Origin: Blastomussa wellsi
Taxonomy: Eukaryota; Cnidaria; Anthozoa; Scleractinia; Plerogyridae
Assembly (NCBI GenBank): GCA_947652115.1
Contig: OX393572.1
Span: 10,604,594 to 10,668,593, forward strand
Direction of reading: 5' to 3'
Length of the DNA stretch: 64,000 bases
In this document: positions 43,115 through 55,432 of the stretch, one piece after another
How the letters are laid out: every line of letters begins with the position of its first letter
Numbering within the stretch: position 1 is the stretch's first letter
Position numbers and translations under genes: made by a program
The notes under the pieces: model-generated
Database searches by the model: none
What the model saw: only the letters and a program-made list of their open reading frames with translations
Told to the model about the DNA's origin: nothing

Positions 43115-45900
43115 ACTGCTCTATATGCACTCTGTGTATGCCGTGCCGTTATACTTTTCATTTTTTTGCATTTGGTTTATTGAGTTCCATTTCTGCTTTC
43201 TATTTTTGCGTTCTGTCGGTGCGTTTCCTCTGTTCTTTAGGGCTTCCTTACTACGTACGTTGAATAGAAAATGAGAGTCAAAGTGGCTCAGTATAGGGAA
43301 CAATTTAAACTAGAACCGACTAAAGTAAACCAGGGTATGGCAAGGATAGAATAGGATAGTGTGGGACAAGGGTACAATCGGCTAGGGCAGGAGAGGGCGT
43401 AGAGGGTAATTTGCAAGAGTAAAAAAGAGAGAATAGTCAGACTTGGATAAGATTTTACCGCCGGGTATTACAATTACAATAGGCCATTTCAAAGTTATCT
43501 TTTGTCTCAGTGTCCAAACGAGTCCAAGCGCGAAACCATTCATATGAAGACCTATGAAAATGTGTTTGGCCTGCATCTTCAGTCATTTTCATATGAATAG
43601 TTTGGCATAAAATGTAGATTTCTGGAACTGTGATATCATATTCTAACCTAATAAAGTTAACTACATGGAAACTGTTAATGACAGTTTCGTTTTCCAAATG
43701 AAACCACTTTTTGGACCAAACACTGTGCGTGATGACTATGCCTTCAGTGCCGCATATTAATTCTTGCTGTAACAAGATCAAGCCATAAATTCATCTTTCG
43801 GATCGCCAAATGTGCTATTTAACGCTTGTTTTGAGAAATTGCTGGAACAATCAGTTTATTTCGGCCGCCTTCAGACTGAAGGCCTGAAAGCCCCTGGCAC
43901 TCAATTTATTTGGGTGATTTGGTTACCGAACAATGTCAATACAAACTGCGATGTGGGCTACAAAAATGATTTATTACCCATTTTGTCGATACTTCCTGGG
44001 ACTAATGGGGAGAAACTAAATTTGCGCCCAGTGCTTGCTTTCGATCGCTAGAGGCGCTTAATTGCGACGAAAATAAAAACTTATGACTGGTGGCAATGCG
44101 AGTCAACCGAGTTAATTTGCATTAGATTCAGCTCGTGAATCAATATTTAAATGAAGCTTATTAATACAATGTTTCCTATTGAATGTATAAAAGACACAGA
44201 TGTATGACAAATTCAAATCTTCGTCAAGTAGATAAAATTGTGTTGCAGCACTGAAACCGTGAAAATAAACGCCTGGGAGCCATAATATCAAACTTGTGTT
44301 TACAATAAAAAAAAACTTTCTTTGGTAAAGTCGGATGTTGCCCTGGCGGTATCCTGTAATGTTATTAATTGTTAGCTGAGGTGAGATGGGTATCGTGATT
44401 TGTTTGCGTGATTTGTTTAAGATGGGTATCGTGATTTGTTTGCGTGGTTCCCATTTGTGATGTCATTTTGCGTGAATATATTTCAACAAACATATGTTCC
44501 ACAAGGTTTTGCATTGAGTCAAAGGCTGTTACATTACTAGACATACTAAAGTTATTTATATACAGCCGAACTGAACGTATATATTTGGTGAGCATTGTAA
44601 GGTAAGCAAATCTTGACAAAATACGTTCCACTCTTTTCAAAAAGAGGTATCCGGCTTGGTAAACAATTTATTCATTGTCGGTGTTTTCAACATTGTTTTT
44701 TTCATAATAGCGGGCGAAATACAAAACAGTGTACAGTTCAAGCAGGGTTCCTGGCTCAAGCTAAGTCTGAACGAAAAATAACAATAACCAAGACAGTCAG
44801 AATCAGAATATTAAACCCCTGGGGAAACTTGCTTCAGTTGAACAAGACCACTTTTTCGAAACCATTTTACTTATTTATTTACTGCTTAAATCAATGACTG
44901 CGAATCCAATTTTGTAAGTCGGGTAAAATATATAGTCATTCACCAGTATTGTCGGATATGAACACGACATCAGATATATCGCCACACCAGATTAACATAA
45001 TGTTTTAATCTCGCATTCGCGTAAAACATCCTTTTAGCTTTAGCATTTTGCACCTTTCGTTTATGCTTAGCGTTGTTCTCCATCAATATATTTGAATGAT
45101 TTTCTCATGTTTCTATTTTAACCTCAAGCCGGTGAGTAAGATTGTGGTATCGCCCACTATAACGTCACGTTAGCAGTATATCATACAAACCATCACATAC
45201 CCGAAAACTAATTATTAAAATGTTTCCATTTTTGTTTAGCAAAATTCAAAGCCTAAGTGCTTCACTCGGTTTGTATTATTTGACCTGATATTCTGAGTAT
45301 CTAAATGAGGACAAACAACGATATTTTCCCATGAAATAAACACAGGCAAGCAGAGCTACAATATACCGGGAAGTTATATAATAACCAGACTAAACGAACT
45401 CTTTCTTTTTATTTCACTCTGTGTCCTTTACTTGTTTTGATTCGCTTCTTTGAACCTTATACCTCGAATTCTCTCTGGTATCGCCCTCAATGACGAATAA
45501 GCAACAGATACTGTTGTTATCACCGGTTGACGTCAAATTTAATCGTATTCTTTAGGAAAATTACGTCTTGAGGGAAAACGTATTTTCAAATGTAGTTTTG
45601 TTTTTATTTTATCGTTGAGGCTCAGATTCATACTGTTTTTTTATCATTTTTCTTGGAACCAATGATAAATTTGAAATAACATTTCACAGCTAATCTCAGT
45701 CAATGGCAGCGTTTTTGGGACCTGATTGACAATAAAAACAGAACATTTCACCCATGAATTATGTTTTCATTTAGGATCAATTATCTTTGTGACGCCGAAC
45801 CGTAGCCCAATTTCCTATCGTTCTAAAATTTATAATTAGTCATATCGAATCCCTACAGAAGTGTCACGGAAAGTGGTCGTTTAGTGACCAAAAGAAAACA
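43115..45900. other. No gene recognised
   Basis: AT-rich. Holds a 37-bp direct repeat (GATGGGTATCGTGATTTGTT) at 44384-44446. No convincing coding frame. Confidence 0.5.
44384..44446. repeat. Two-copy tandem repeat
   Basis: GATGGGTATCGTGATTTGTT-TGCGTG occurs twice at a spacing of 37 bp. Confidence 0.85.
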
Positions 45901-45911
45901 AAACCACATGT

Positions 45912-46041
45912 GCCAGGGGCGGATTTACGGGGAGGGTGCAAGGGGTGCGCACTCCCCTTCCCCCCACTGAGATGATCTGCGACTTGTATTCTGCTTACGT
46001 CACCCCCTACTCCTAAGAAAAATCCTGGATCCTCCCCTGTG
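45912..46041. repeat. hAT-like MITE ends (CCAGGGGCGGAT)
   Basis: GCCAGGGGCGGATTTACGGG at the left and CCTGGATCCTCCCCTGTG at the right are imperfect inverted repeats. CAGGGGCGGAT-type ends are typical of hAT-derived MITEs. A related end (CCTGGATCCGCCACTG) is at 57905-57920. Confidence 0.55.
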
Positions 46042-46263
46042 CACGTGCACGACTGTAAGAGTAACATTATAGTTTCTGCCACAGTAGTAAAGATCTTTAA
46101 AATGGAACTGTCTAAAATTTCTGGAGCTCTCTAAATAATAACAACTAGCTCGAGTACTTATTTACGTTGCTAGAGTTCTGTTCTCGTTTTACCTAAGGGC
46201 TCTTGCTCATCTTCTAATTTCTTTACAGCGGTCAGTACTCACCAATTGATTCGAAGTCACGCA

Positions 46264-46522
46264 ATGTCTGACCGTGGACATATCACGCTCTCTCTACCCA
46301 CAAGCAATGTACAAACACGTGCCTTCCGAAGCAATTCCTTCAATCCTCCGCCAACTCTCGCAGCTCATCGCTCCAGACGAACCCTTAGTCTTCCTGCACG
46401 AGAGAAACCGATCATCCCGCCGTCAATTTTGGAAACTCCCGAGTACCCCCAGGGGGATAGTGAGCGACAACCCGGGCAACAGCAACAAGTGTTCTTGGAA
46501 GCAAACTATAATGATGAAATTC
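46264..46522 (+). CDS. Small tail-anchored-type protein, paralogue 1, exon 1
   Basis: Not a family I recognise. From an ATG 35 nt after an acceptor (TTTCTTTACAG, 46228), so a 5' UTR intron is likely. Codes 86 aa plus one base: a Ser/Pro/basic region with A-F-R-S-N-S-F, H-R-S-R-R-T-L-S-L-P-A-R and K-P-I-I-P-P-S-I, and a polar end. Donor ATTC|GTAAGT, phase 1, joining the membrane exon at 47997 to form R-W-Y-T-P. Conserved with paralogues 2 and 3 at R-x-x-S-L-P and K-P-(V/I)-(I/L)-x-P. R-x-x-S-x-P matches a 14-3-3 mode-1-like site. No enzymatic motif is seen. Confidence 0.72.
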
Positions 46523-46879
46523 GTAAGTAGAAACTGACACTAGAGACTGTAAGTCGGTTTACTAGTAAAGAGATTTATGTTTCTTGTCGTGTGTTAAATG
46601 CAATAAAAACGCCAGTTTGATGAAGTTGGCGGAGTAAGAACAGATTGGGTGTGGCGCTGATACGAAAACCTGACCCATCCCGGGCATCGGCGACTTCCAT
46701 AGTGCCTTACCGAAAGTCGAATGGGGCCATTCGAAATATCTTGACTCATACAGTGTCTTTCCTGACTCAGTGTAGTTAGCTTGTTTCACCTCTAAACACT
46801 CCAGTTAGTATTTTCGCCCAAATGTTTATCTATTTGTAAGAATTAGACTGACAATTTATAGTTGCGGCTTCAACTTCTC

Positions 46880-47310
46880 CTCAGATTACAAATAACTTCA
46901 CTGAACATGATTGACCCGAAGTACATTAAAGTGAATAACCAACTGGTACGCCTCTCTCCAGAAAGCTTTAATTATGTATAAAACATTGAATGAACTTGCC
47001 CCAGAATATCTCCAATGTCTTTTCACTCATCGCCATGTTAATAATTATAACTTAAGAAATCTTGAAGGTAAACGTTCGCTGCCCAAGCCAAATACTAATT
47101 ACTTGAAACGAAGCTTTTGTTATAGCGGGGCTTGTTTGTGGAATAACTTGCCCCAGGATTTAAAAAGCGTTGGTTCTATTGGCAGTTTAAAAGGGGCATT
47201 TAGAAGGTATCGGATTCCCACACGGCAATCATGTAAAATAGTTGTAATGAGTTTTAGTTTTTAACTTTTAGCTTAACTGATGATTCTCCGTGTTTAAATA
47301 AAGTTTTGTT
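46880..47310 (+). mobile_element. Non-LTR retrotransposon 3' fragment
   Basis: Encodes M-Y-K-T-L-N-E-L-A-P-E-Y-L, Y-N-L-R-N, L-K-R-S-F-C-Y-S-G-A-C-L-W-N-N-L-P and S-L-K-G-A-F-R-R, the C-terminal tail of LINE reverse transcriptase ORFs. A different family from 14605-15125. Ends near TTAAATAAAGTTTTG. Inserted in the intron of paralogue 1 in the sense direction; RT core absent. Confidence 0.8.
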
Positions 47311-47566
47311 CGGATTCTTTCACCGAGTACATGTACATTTACCGTATCGTGTTAGTCAATCTTCTCTAACTTTAAACAGTTAGCTCAGTGTTAACTAAAA
47401 GAACTGGTTGTCTTAGTTTCATGACTCAATGATGCATTGAGATTGATTTTTATAAAATAATTGAGATACTACACGCGCTCTCATTGGTTGATAGGTGTGT
47501 TTAGATGAGAGTATGTAAACACGGTTGTGACGCTTTAGTTTCGTGCGTAATTAAACAAAAACAGAA

Positions 47567-47749
47567 AAGCAATAAGGGACTTTTCCTTGTTTACATAGCC
47601 TCATCTAAACACTCGGGGGGTTGGGAGAATTCTCGAAAGTTATGCAAACCCTCCACTGCGTCTCGGGCTAGCATAACTGTCTCGAATTCTCCCAACCTCT
47701 TCGTGTTTAGATGAAGCTATGTAGACACGGAAAAAGTCCTGTATTGCTT
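47567..47749. repeat. Foldback MITE family B, copy 2
   Basis: AAGCAATAAGGGACTTTTCC ... GGAAAAAGTCCTGTATTGCTT with inner TACATAGCCTCATCTAAACAC / GTGTTTAGATGAAGCTATGT. Same architecture as 27168-27351. Lies in the intron of paralogue 1. Confidence 0.88.
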
Positions 47750-47996
47750 AAAAAGTGGAATCCCAGTTTCTCAAACCTCCATCGAGAAGTGAAATTAGTT
47801 CCAGATTTACGGGGTAAAATGGTTGAAATGTTTGAACAAGGAAAGGAAAACAATTTCTGGTTTGAGTTTTTAGAAGCATTGAGAAATTGAGGGTTCAAGA
47901 GCTGATGATTCCATTGTATATTGGTCACTTGAGTGGAGGTATAACTTGATAATCAGCAGTTAACTAGATCACCCCCTTCTTTTTTCTTTTCCTCAG

Positions 47997-48109
47997 GTTG
48001 GTATACACCTATTGTGGGATTATTCGTCAGTCTTCTGCTATACGCATGGGCGTGCCTCCTGTCTTTATCAGCAGACGATAAACTGTATTATTTTTGGTAT
48101 TTTTACTAA
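47997..48109 (+). CDS. Small tail-anchored-type protein, paralogue 1, exon 2
   Basis: Acceptor TTTTCCTCAG. The exon encodes W-Y-T-P-I-V-G-L-F-V-S-L-L-L-Y-A-W-A-C-L-L, a single hydrophobic segment, then a short tail S-L-S-A-D-D-K-L-Y-Y-F-W-Y-F-Y and TAA. With exon 1 the protein is 123 aa. Identical plan in paralogues 2 and 3 (W-Y-T-P-V-V-G-L-S-C-S-L-V). A lone C-terminal membrane segment without a signal peptide suggests a tail-anchored topology with the N-terminal part cytosolic (inference). An ATTAAA lies at 48148-48153 downstream. Confidence 0.75.
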
Positions 48110-48147
48110 GTGAAAAAGAAAGTATCAGCTACTGATGCATGTTTTTA

Positions 48148-48153
48148 ATTAAA
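48148..48153 (+). terminator. Possible polyadenylation signal (ATTAAA)
   Basis: Variant signal about 40 bp after the stop codon of paralogue 1. In AT-rich DNA such a hexamer is weak evidence. Confidence 0.3.
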
Positions 48154-48361
48154 ATATTTATTTTAACACTTGAAAGTATGCGCGGGCTTCACTTACAATG
48201 TTAGAAAAGCACTACGTGTCAAAAAAAGGAAGCTTGCCTAAGGTAGAGCCACAACCTCGTTCCCAAGGATTTTCCTTTTTAAATTCCGGGAAAAAGCCCT
48301 GGAAACAAGGTTGGGTAGTACCAAAACCAGTCCCATGAGGGCTCAACCCTGGTAGAACATC

Positions 48362-48687
48362 ATTCTCGTCCCCATAGCCCTTTTCGTTTCTCTTAGCCGG
48401 CAGGGCCTTGGCACAAAAAACGAAGGGCTCTGGGGACATACAATTTTCAAAAAAATTCGAATTTTTTTTATTGGCTGTTAAGAACAAAGAAATATTAAAC
48501 GGAAGTCAAAATGTTCGCTGGCCGCCATATCACAACACTCGAGACGTAGAAACATAAATGCTATATACACGCAGCCCGGAAGTCCCAGAATCTCGGACTA
48601 GAAAATCGTATGTCTCCAGAGCCCTTCGTTTCTCGTACCAAGGCCCCGCCGGGTAAGAGAAACGAAAAGGGCTATGGGGACGAGAAT
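48362..48687. mobile_element. Mutator-like MITE with 11-bp target duplication
   Basis: Arms ATTCTCGTCCCCATAGCCC ... GGGCTATGGGGACGAGAAT of about 80 bp, interrupted in places, are flanked by perfect direct repeats GGTAGAACATC at 48351-48361 and 48688-48698. A 9-11-bp duplication with long TIRs is characteristic of Mutator-type elements. No transposase; ~326 bp. Confidence 0.85.
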
Positions 48688-48699
48688 GGTAGAACATCT

Positions 48700-49029
48700 G
48701 AACCCAGTACTTTTTGTCTGACGTGTCATCCGGGCGCGGGAGCTTCTGTCTAAACGGGGTTGAAGTTGAAGAAAGTTGCGATGAAGCTACGGGAGTGTAT
48801 TGAAGTTTAATTTGCGCTGGATGATGTTATTTCAGACAGTTCAAAATCTGGCGGCAATTTGGAAGATGTAAAGAGTACGAAACATCTGCAAAGGTGTCAT
48901 CGAGGGCATGCTGGTCTGGGAGAGTTTTGAGTAAAGAAAAGACTGGGGAGTAAATTTCTCACCAAGTTTACCCATTTTACCATAGGGTCGGACGTCAGCT
49001 ACCAAATCCTTCAGCATACAGGGCAATGC
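48700..49029. other. No gene recognised
   Basis: A minus-strand frame of 63 aa (49032-48841) has no motif and overlaps the end of the next MITE. Confidence 0.5.
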
Positions 49030-49216
49030 CATACACCTTATTCCAAAATGGCTTCCATCTTAATATTCTTTAGTTTGCATTCAAATTAGCCCTTGTTACC
49101 TCGTTCGAGATAAAATATCCTTATGTCTTTTGAGCTTAAAAAGGAGGTAAGAAGGGCTAATTTGAATGCCAACAAAAGAATATTAAGATGGTAGCCATTT
49201 TGGAATAAGGTGTATA
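49030..49216. repeat. MITE with ACACCTTATTCCAAAATGG ends
   Basis: CATACACCTTATTCCAAAAT at the left and TTTTGGAATAAGGTGTATATG at the right, with inner AATATTCTTT / AAAGAATATT and CAAATTAGCCCTT / AAGGGCTAATTTG arms. A diverged relative is at 60348-60510. Confidence 0.88.
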
Positions 49217-49219
49217 TGA

Positions 49220-50835
49220 CCTAGTGGTGGTCGAGTACTTGGAGATGCGTGAAAAGATTATTTACTGACTACCAAAGCAATACGTAATAAACAATAAGTT
49301 CTGTTCAGAATTTCGACTCAGGTGTCAGGTTGGTCATTCCTGCTTGGGATCGCAGCCCAAATATATATTGTAAAATAAGTTCAAATTGTAGTTTTAAAAC
49401 GTTTGGCTGTTGCTTAAGTTTATCCGCCACTGAGATAACTCGTTGGAACCTAGCAAACCACTGCAAAATGATGTTAAGATGTTTATGTGGTCGCGTTCTT
49501 GTAATTGCATTTCCCTGATCAAGGAATGTTTTGCATAATTTCACTTGACTGCAACAGTTCATCCTGAAAGTTTTTTACATAGCGCGTCCTTGACCCATTT
49601 TGAAGTTAAACAGAAAACATTGAGTGTGTGAGTGTTTTCTTCATCAGCTGAAAATGATTTTCAAACAATTAAGCAAACAGAAAAGCCAAAATTGAGGTGG
49701 CTGCTTCCAAGCTTAAAGGAAGCTAGGACTCGTCATCATCATCATCATCACTATTAACGCCTTTATATTAAAATGTTTTAAATTGCTATAAATCCTTATA
49801 TGACCCTAAGGGATGGCCTGGTTATTGATCTCAATTGTGTAACCTATCATGGTTGCCGTTTTGCAATATGGTGGAACTACCTAGAATTTACATCTATATC
49901 TTTTTGACCTAACTGAAATTGTAATTAACTTCAAGATAAAGTCAATATGATAATGCTAAATTAGAAAATACCAAGTGCGACATTCCATTAGACTGTGACG
50001 ATCAACGAGTCCTTTTTCAAGGACCGGAAGAACGCATGCCATGAAATTTTAATTTTTCTATTACTTTCAGAAAAGCTCAGGATTACACGCTTTAAACCAG
50101 CCAGAAAGCCAGAAGAAATTCAATATTTTTAATTGTTATTTGATTGTTGACTGTTGATGTTAATTGCATATAACATGTGCCTACAATTTAAATATCATGG
50201 CTAATAGAACAGGATTAATTTTAAATTACTTTAATTGACATTTTGAATGGCGTTAAGTTTGCGTATCTATGGCATAGAAACAATGCCTTATTTTTGTTCT
50301 TCATCTACCTCTGATATCACTAAGTGTGGTAAATGTACTCCCGAATTTTCATGTCCCCGAGTGTATCACAGTCGACCCTTATCATAGCAAAGAATGTGAC
50401 CTAAGGGTTAAACCACAAATGGAAGAACGCCAGACGATAGTGTTATGTTTAGTGATAAACTGGCTCGTGATGCGATAGTCACATTGTAGAAGCCATTGTC
50501 TTGGTTATTGGCATCAAATCAACGCCAACCTGTTTCCAAATTTGAGCATATACGTACATGGTAGCATGTGTCATTAGAACGGCCTACAAGGTAAAACAAA
50601 ATTGCTTCTCGCCGCTTAGAAGGATTGTCACAGTACGTGATTGCTCACAAGAATACAATTTGGTTAAAGAATCGTTAATTTTGATGGAAAAATCTGAACA
50701 GCTTCAGCGGGTGAGTAGGATATTTTAGGTCATTTTATAAGTTCACAGATTGCAGCTTAAGCGCCAGGGTTTTTCATGACAATAATGCTTCATCGTTGAA
50801 GCTAATAATTGAGTGCTAAAAACAGTTGCCAAGTG
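49220..50835. other. No gene recognised
   Basis: AT-rich, with a short CATCATCATCATCATCA tract near 49734. No domain or splice-consistent frame. Confidence 0.5.
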
Positions 50836-50854
50836 ATCATATCATAGCTGATTT

Positions 50855-50970
50855 TTGTAATAATATAATAATATAATATAATAATAATGTTGGTTTCGCC
50901 TTAGGCTTGTATGTTTTGTGTAATAAACAACTGCTGTCCTCTTCCAGCCCGCACCGTACCGGACAGACAG
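50855..50970 (-). repeat. Retroelement-like 3' end with ATT tail (possible)
   Basis: The minus strand reads G-C-G-L-E-E-D-S-S-C-L-L-H-K, then an AAC-ATT-ATT-ATT tail. A Cys-containing short peptide followed by an ATT-rich tail resembles LINE 3' ends, but I cannot place it in a family. Confidence 0.35.
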
Positions 50971-50974
50971 CGCA

Positions 50975-53480
50975 TGGCGAAAACTCGTTGTTATAAACAA
51001 ACTGGTTGAAAAACCACACAACAAAAATACGTGAAATACCGCAATGTTGTCAATGTTACACTTTTGGCCTAAATTTCTCCGGCAAATAGTACTAAAGTTT
51101 AGATCATACAAACGTGATGCTGAAATGCTCTACAGAATTCTTTTGTTAACACGGTAACCTGCGAGTAATTATATTTATAGAGGCGCTTTGTGGTCGTGCC
51201 ACATCCGACTAATAAACCACAGGCATATAATTTCCTCTACTGTAGTGGATTAAATTTACAAAACGACGCTTCTGTAAAATGGTTCCGTTTTAAAAGAAAA
51301 TCGATTTACTGAAGGCTTTTTGCATTTGCGACATATGGGAGAAAATTCAAGTTAAAGTTAGGAATCCAATCAAACAGGTAAATAAACTAGCGGGAGGGGG
51401 GGGGGGGGTGGTGCATAAGGTTGTATCGAGCTAGTCAAATGAAATTTATGTAATATTCGCCTCTTGCTTGAATGTTTTTGATATGCAATATAGAACGAAC
51501 ATGACAGAGCTAGAAAAAGAATTCGAACTTACAAACAGGTTATCACATAACGACAGTGAAAGACTGAATAAATTGCTTGTCGGACGAGTTAATGAACGCC
51601 GATGAATGAATGAAGTTTGAATGCGAACGTGTATATAGAAAGGACGAATGTGAATGCACATAACGGATGCTTATTCAATGAATCGTGAAAAATAGAAGTA
51701 AAAGTATTAACTTTTTTAATGTTTTAATTTGAAAGAAAATGCTCCATAAATATAATCGCTGTTTATGACAGTGAGGCTAAAGTTACTTGTTTTCTTGTTA
51801 AATAACTCAAACTTCCGAAAAGTGGGCAGGGATGTATAGCTGTAAAAGACATTTATGTATATTTTGACCGCTAAGACGTCGCCAAAACACTAATAAAGAG
51901 CTATCTGTTTCCACTACCTTGGAATTTCCTGATTTCTGATATTTAAATTACTTTTTCATGTCGTTCGTTGGTCTAAGAAACGATCAGATGTGGTTTAATC
52001 GTTTAGATTTCCTTAATTTCTAAAATCGGCCTTGTCGGCCAAATGTCAAATCTCCGGCAAATATGACACGCGTTGTCGCATGATAGTTGTTCCTCTTTTC
52101 ATGGAAATCAGTCTTTTATATTTAAGAAAAAGAAATCTATATACGTTTTTAATCAATTATGCCATTTTTAATTCAATAAGAGCAATTCATGAAATTCGGC
52201 AATTTAAATCACTAACGAGTTTGTTATGCCTTCAGAGCAATCCGCTCATTAAAAATTATACGGAAAACTTCTGGCGTCATCGGCGGAAAATACATTCAAT
52301 TTCTTTCAACCATACAATTTTTTTCATATTTCGCCGGTAAAGTTTGTTTTTCTTTTCTTCTTAATTTTAATTACGGCAGTTTTCGATTTATGACAGGTAT
52401 TGTTTCGAGGTTCTATTGAATCAGAAAGTAAGCCAGCTCGCTATGGCAAGCTAAGTTGTAAACAGTGTTTGAGAAGCAGTTTGGTTGAATAATTCTATTT
52501 CTAATACCACTTCAACAAACAACAAATTTTCTTGACAAATTCCCGTCTCTTTTGCTGTTTGGCTTTGCGCCGTATCTGAACTGTGCGGACTGTATTGGAC
52601 AACATATTGAAACAAAAGGTAAGTGACAGAGAAATGTCTCTTCATTGATTACAATTTAGCGCAATAGGCATGTTAAGACATTCATGCAGCTCATCATAAT
52701 TATTGAAAATATAATTTGCGATGTTTTGTTTAGTTGATGTTGGCTGTTCTCTAGGTAGTTGATCAAGTGAGTCGATTGCAAATTGCTTTGTTATTCCCAA
52801 TTTCAAATGTAAAATGTCTGTTCTGTTAAAACGAAAAACCTAATGCAGCACAAATGATTATCACAAAATAAATCAAACTCGGACAACGTCTAATGGTGTT
52901 TTAGCAAAGGAAACATTCAGTTAGCTGGTCGTAATTTGAGACAAAGCCAACCAGATTCACCAGCCTTAAAAGTTAAAACCCGATGGCTGTGAGATATGCT
53001 AATTTTAACTTCTTTCATAAAACAAGATCTCGAAAGATGCCGATTCGAAGAAGTTCTTACAGAGTTTTTAAAATTGAACACTTCAAATTAAAATAAGTCA
53101 TATACCAGTGGGACATGCAACAAACAGACTTTTTCCTCTCTGCGGTTTATTTTCTTATTGTCGTAATTATAAAGATAATAATATATGCGGTCGAATCGCA
53201 TAGCTCATAGCATTGTCGCACTCTGATTGGCTATAGATGCGGGGGAATTTAGCGTGGAATCGCGACTTTGAAAGCGAGGCTCTGCGCTATATTGCACCAA
53301 CCTCACAAGATTGTTTGTTTATCTTGTACTGTGTTGTAGTATCGCAAGTGATGCCATAAATATGCGTCAAATAATGCAAAGCAATGCCACTGAATTCGTT
53401 AAAAAGCCAAGGGAAAACATAGTTTTTATCGAAGGGTAAGTATCTAGCCAGTTAACAGAGAAGCAACTTAGGCCCCATTT
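50975..53480. other. No gene recognised
   Basis: AT-rich sequence including a 14-base G run at 51395-51408. Small ORFs have no family features. Confidence 0.5.
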
Positions 53481-53481
53481 G

Positions 53482-53705
53482 TATGGCCTCGGGTACCCGA
53501 GACAACCCTTCCCCGAGTTACCCTGGGCGAGCTAACTTTTCACTAAAATGTTGAAAAATTCCGCCAACCGTTAATATAACCCTACCCGAGTTGTCTCGGG
53601 GGCGAGACAACTTGGGTAGGCGAGTTGTCTCGTCTCGGCAGGAAGGGGAACCCTGGCAGGCGGGACAACTTTGGCTCGCCTACCCGGGACAACTCTTTGC
53701 GTGCT
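53482..53705. repeat. GC-rich dispersed-type repeat
   Basis: Reiterated GAGACAAC / GTTGTCTC and ACCCGAG / CTCGGGT motifs in both orientations over ~220 bp, in sharp compositional contrast to the flanks. Probably an imperfect foldback element. Confidence 0.55.
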
Positions 53706-54256
53706 GAGTGTAACCTACAGTCCGGATTTCAGGTTTTTAAGCAAAAAATTGCACTAAAGTAATAGAATTTAATCCAGCAAGGCTTCCAGGAAGAAGGATT
53801 TTCTAATCGGAAACTAAGGTATAAGGTATATGATGATAAGTTATATGAAATTCTAGATTTTTCTAGTTAGTTCATCAGTCCGATGGAAAACAAAAGCAAA
53901 AAAAATTATATTTACCATGTCTATACTGTGAGATGCGTCTACAACCACCATTTCGATTATTCTGATTTCAATGGAAGGAAAAACCAAGTTCGGTTAGCAA
54001 CCTGGCCTACCTTTGCTTGACAAAACACTTGATAAATGAGGCTTTTTCCAAATCCAGTTGGAAAAAATAATAAGAACGTCGTGAAACGCGAGAAGAGCTT
54101 TCAGCGTTTGTGTCTGTTGCGGTTTCAAAGCTTTTATGACACGCAAGGACAGACTCGAGTGTTGACAATGTGTTGACATATTCTTGACAACGCTCGCAGC
54201 ATTAGCCAATCATATTTTTGCGTTGTGAGAGAAACGCATAATTCAAACGCTGTGGC

Positions 54257-54372
54257 TTAGGCGGTAGTCCCTCTTTTTCGTGCCTCGCCGCGTTGGCTCC
54301 CAGGTTTCGCGCGGACATTTTTTTCGCTTCGCACTCGACGGACTAAGAAAAAAAGGGACTGCTCGTAGTCTG
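54257..54372. repeat. Small TIR element
   Basis: AGTCCCTCTTTTT at the left and AAAAAAAGGGACT at the right enclose a GC-rich segment. Adjoins the larger foldback at 54373. Confidence 0.6.
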
Positions 54373-54570
54373 TTCCCCACGGACGTCTGCTGAATCGAAC
54401 GCCACTTCCGTTCACGGCTACGAACCAATCAGAGATAACTGTCCAGTTTTGTGGTAGGATAGCTGTCATGCAATGAGTCAATACTGATTGTTTTCATTAA
54501 TTGGATTGAAAGGCCTGTGAACGGAATTGGACTGTCGATTCGGCAGACGTTCGTGGGGAAGTTCATACCA
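54373..54570. repeat. Foldback MITE
   Basis: TTCCCCACGGACGTCTGCTGAATCG... pairs with ...CGATTCGGCAGACGTTCGTGGGGAA, and TTCCGTTCAC with GTGAACGGAA. About 195 bp, non-coding. Confidence 0.85.
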
Positions 54571-54889
54571 ATATGTGCTAAGCTGTGATGGAAACGTTAA
54601 TGATCAGAAGTGCAATTCCATTCAGTTGTGATATGAAATGACGGTGCAAAAGTTGCAAAACTGATTACGATTCATTTATTAGAAAAAAGTAGTTGGGTTA
54701 ATTATAACACATCCTGACTCTTGAGCGAATCAAGATGCGAAAAATGAAATTAATTTTCCATAAAATTTTCCATGCTTGGAAGACCTTACTTAACGTTGAC
54801 CGGGAGCAGATTACAGACATACTTATTTTTACATGAAGGTCATTCCACACTTAGTTATATTAAAGAAATGAAACAAAATAATAAATTCC

Positions 54890-54950
54890 AAACATTGGGT
54901 ATCGAACCCGGGAAAGTTCTTCTCTTACCACTATACCAACTGTAAATTCC
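54890..54950 (-). repeat. tRNA-derived SINE head
   Basis: The minus strand has TTGGTATAGTGGTAAGAG (A box) and GGGTTCGATACCC (perfect B box, 54910-54898) about 30 bp apart. No foldable acceptor stem, and the A-B spacing is short for a tRNA gene, so a SINE or tRNA-like fossil. Confidence 0.6.
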
Positions 54951-54986
54951 AAGCAAAATTGTATACAGTACATTACTGCCCAAACC

Positions 54987-55110
54987 ACAGAGTGAAAGCT
55001 AACCGCAAACAAACGGGAGTGGAACTAACCGGTAAGGGGACTAACCACAAGTAACCTGGGATGGAACTTACCCAAAGCAAACTGGGTTGGAGCTAACTGC
55101 AACCAACCGA
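54987..55110. repeat. Degenerate ~25-bp minisatellite
   Basis: Four to five diverged units built on GGAACTAACC / GGGATGGAACTTACC / GGGTTGGAGCTAACT. Confidence 0.6.
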
Positions 55111-55432
55111 CAACCGTATGTTAATTATCTGCTGTTCTGGCCATTGCTAGGTCATATAAATTATCACGAAATGTCTAATCTGGTCAATGTCCTTGTTATG
55201 TAAGGTCTTCCCCTTCTGTGGGTATCGGTCACGGACGACGTGAAACAAAAGAAACAAATAATGAGAAACACGTTGCCCCAAACTACAAAGAATCACGAAC
55301 AATGTGAAACATTTGCACAAGGTACACACAGAAAGACCCATCTATTTGAAACTGTTATTACTCCATTATTCTGATGTAACACGTTTGTATTTACATATCT
55401 CGCAGTTTGATCTTTGTGAGCCTGCTGACGTC

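Noticed and set aside
42901..43263. 120-aa ORF with a His/Asp-rich start and hydrophobic end
   Set aside because: The N-terminal half is the hammerhead-bearing repeat fragment; the rest is AT-rich sequence without conserved features.
50837..51111. Cys-containing minus-strand ORFs in two frames
   Set aside because: Probably the end of a retroelement with an ATT tail; neither frame has a start, domain or partner exon.
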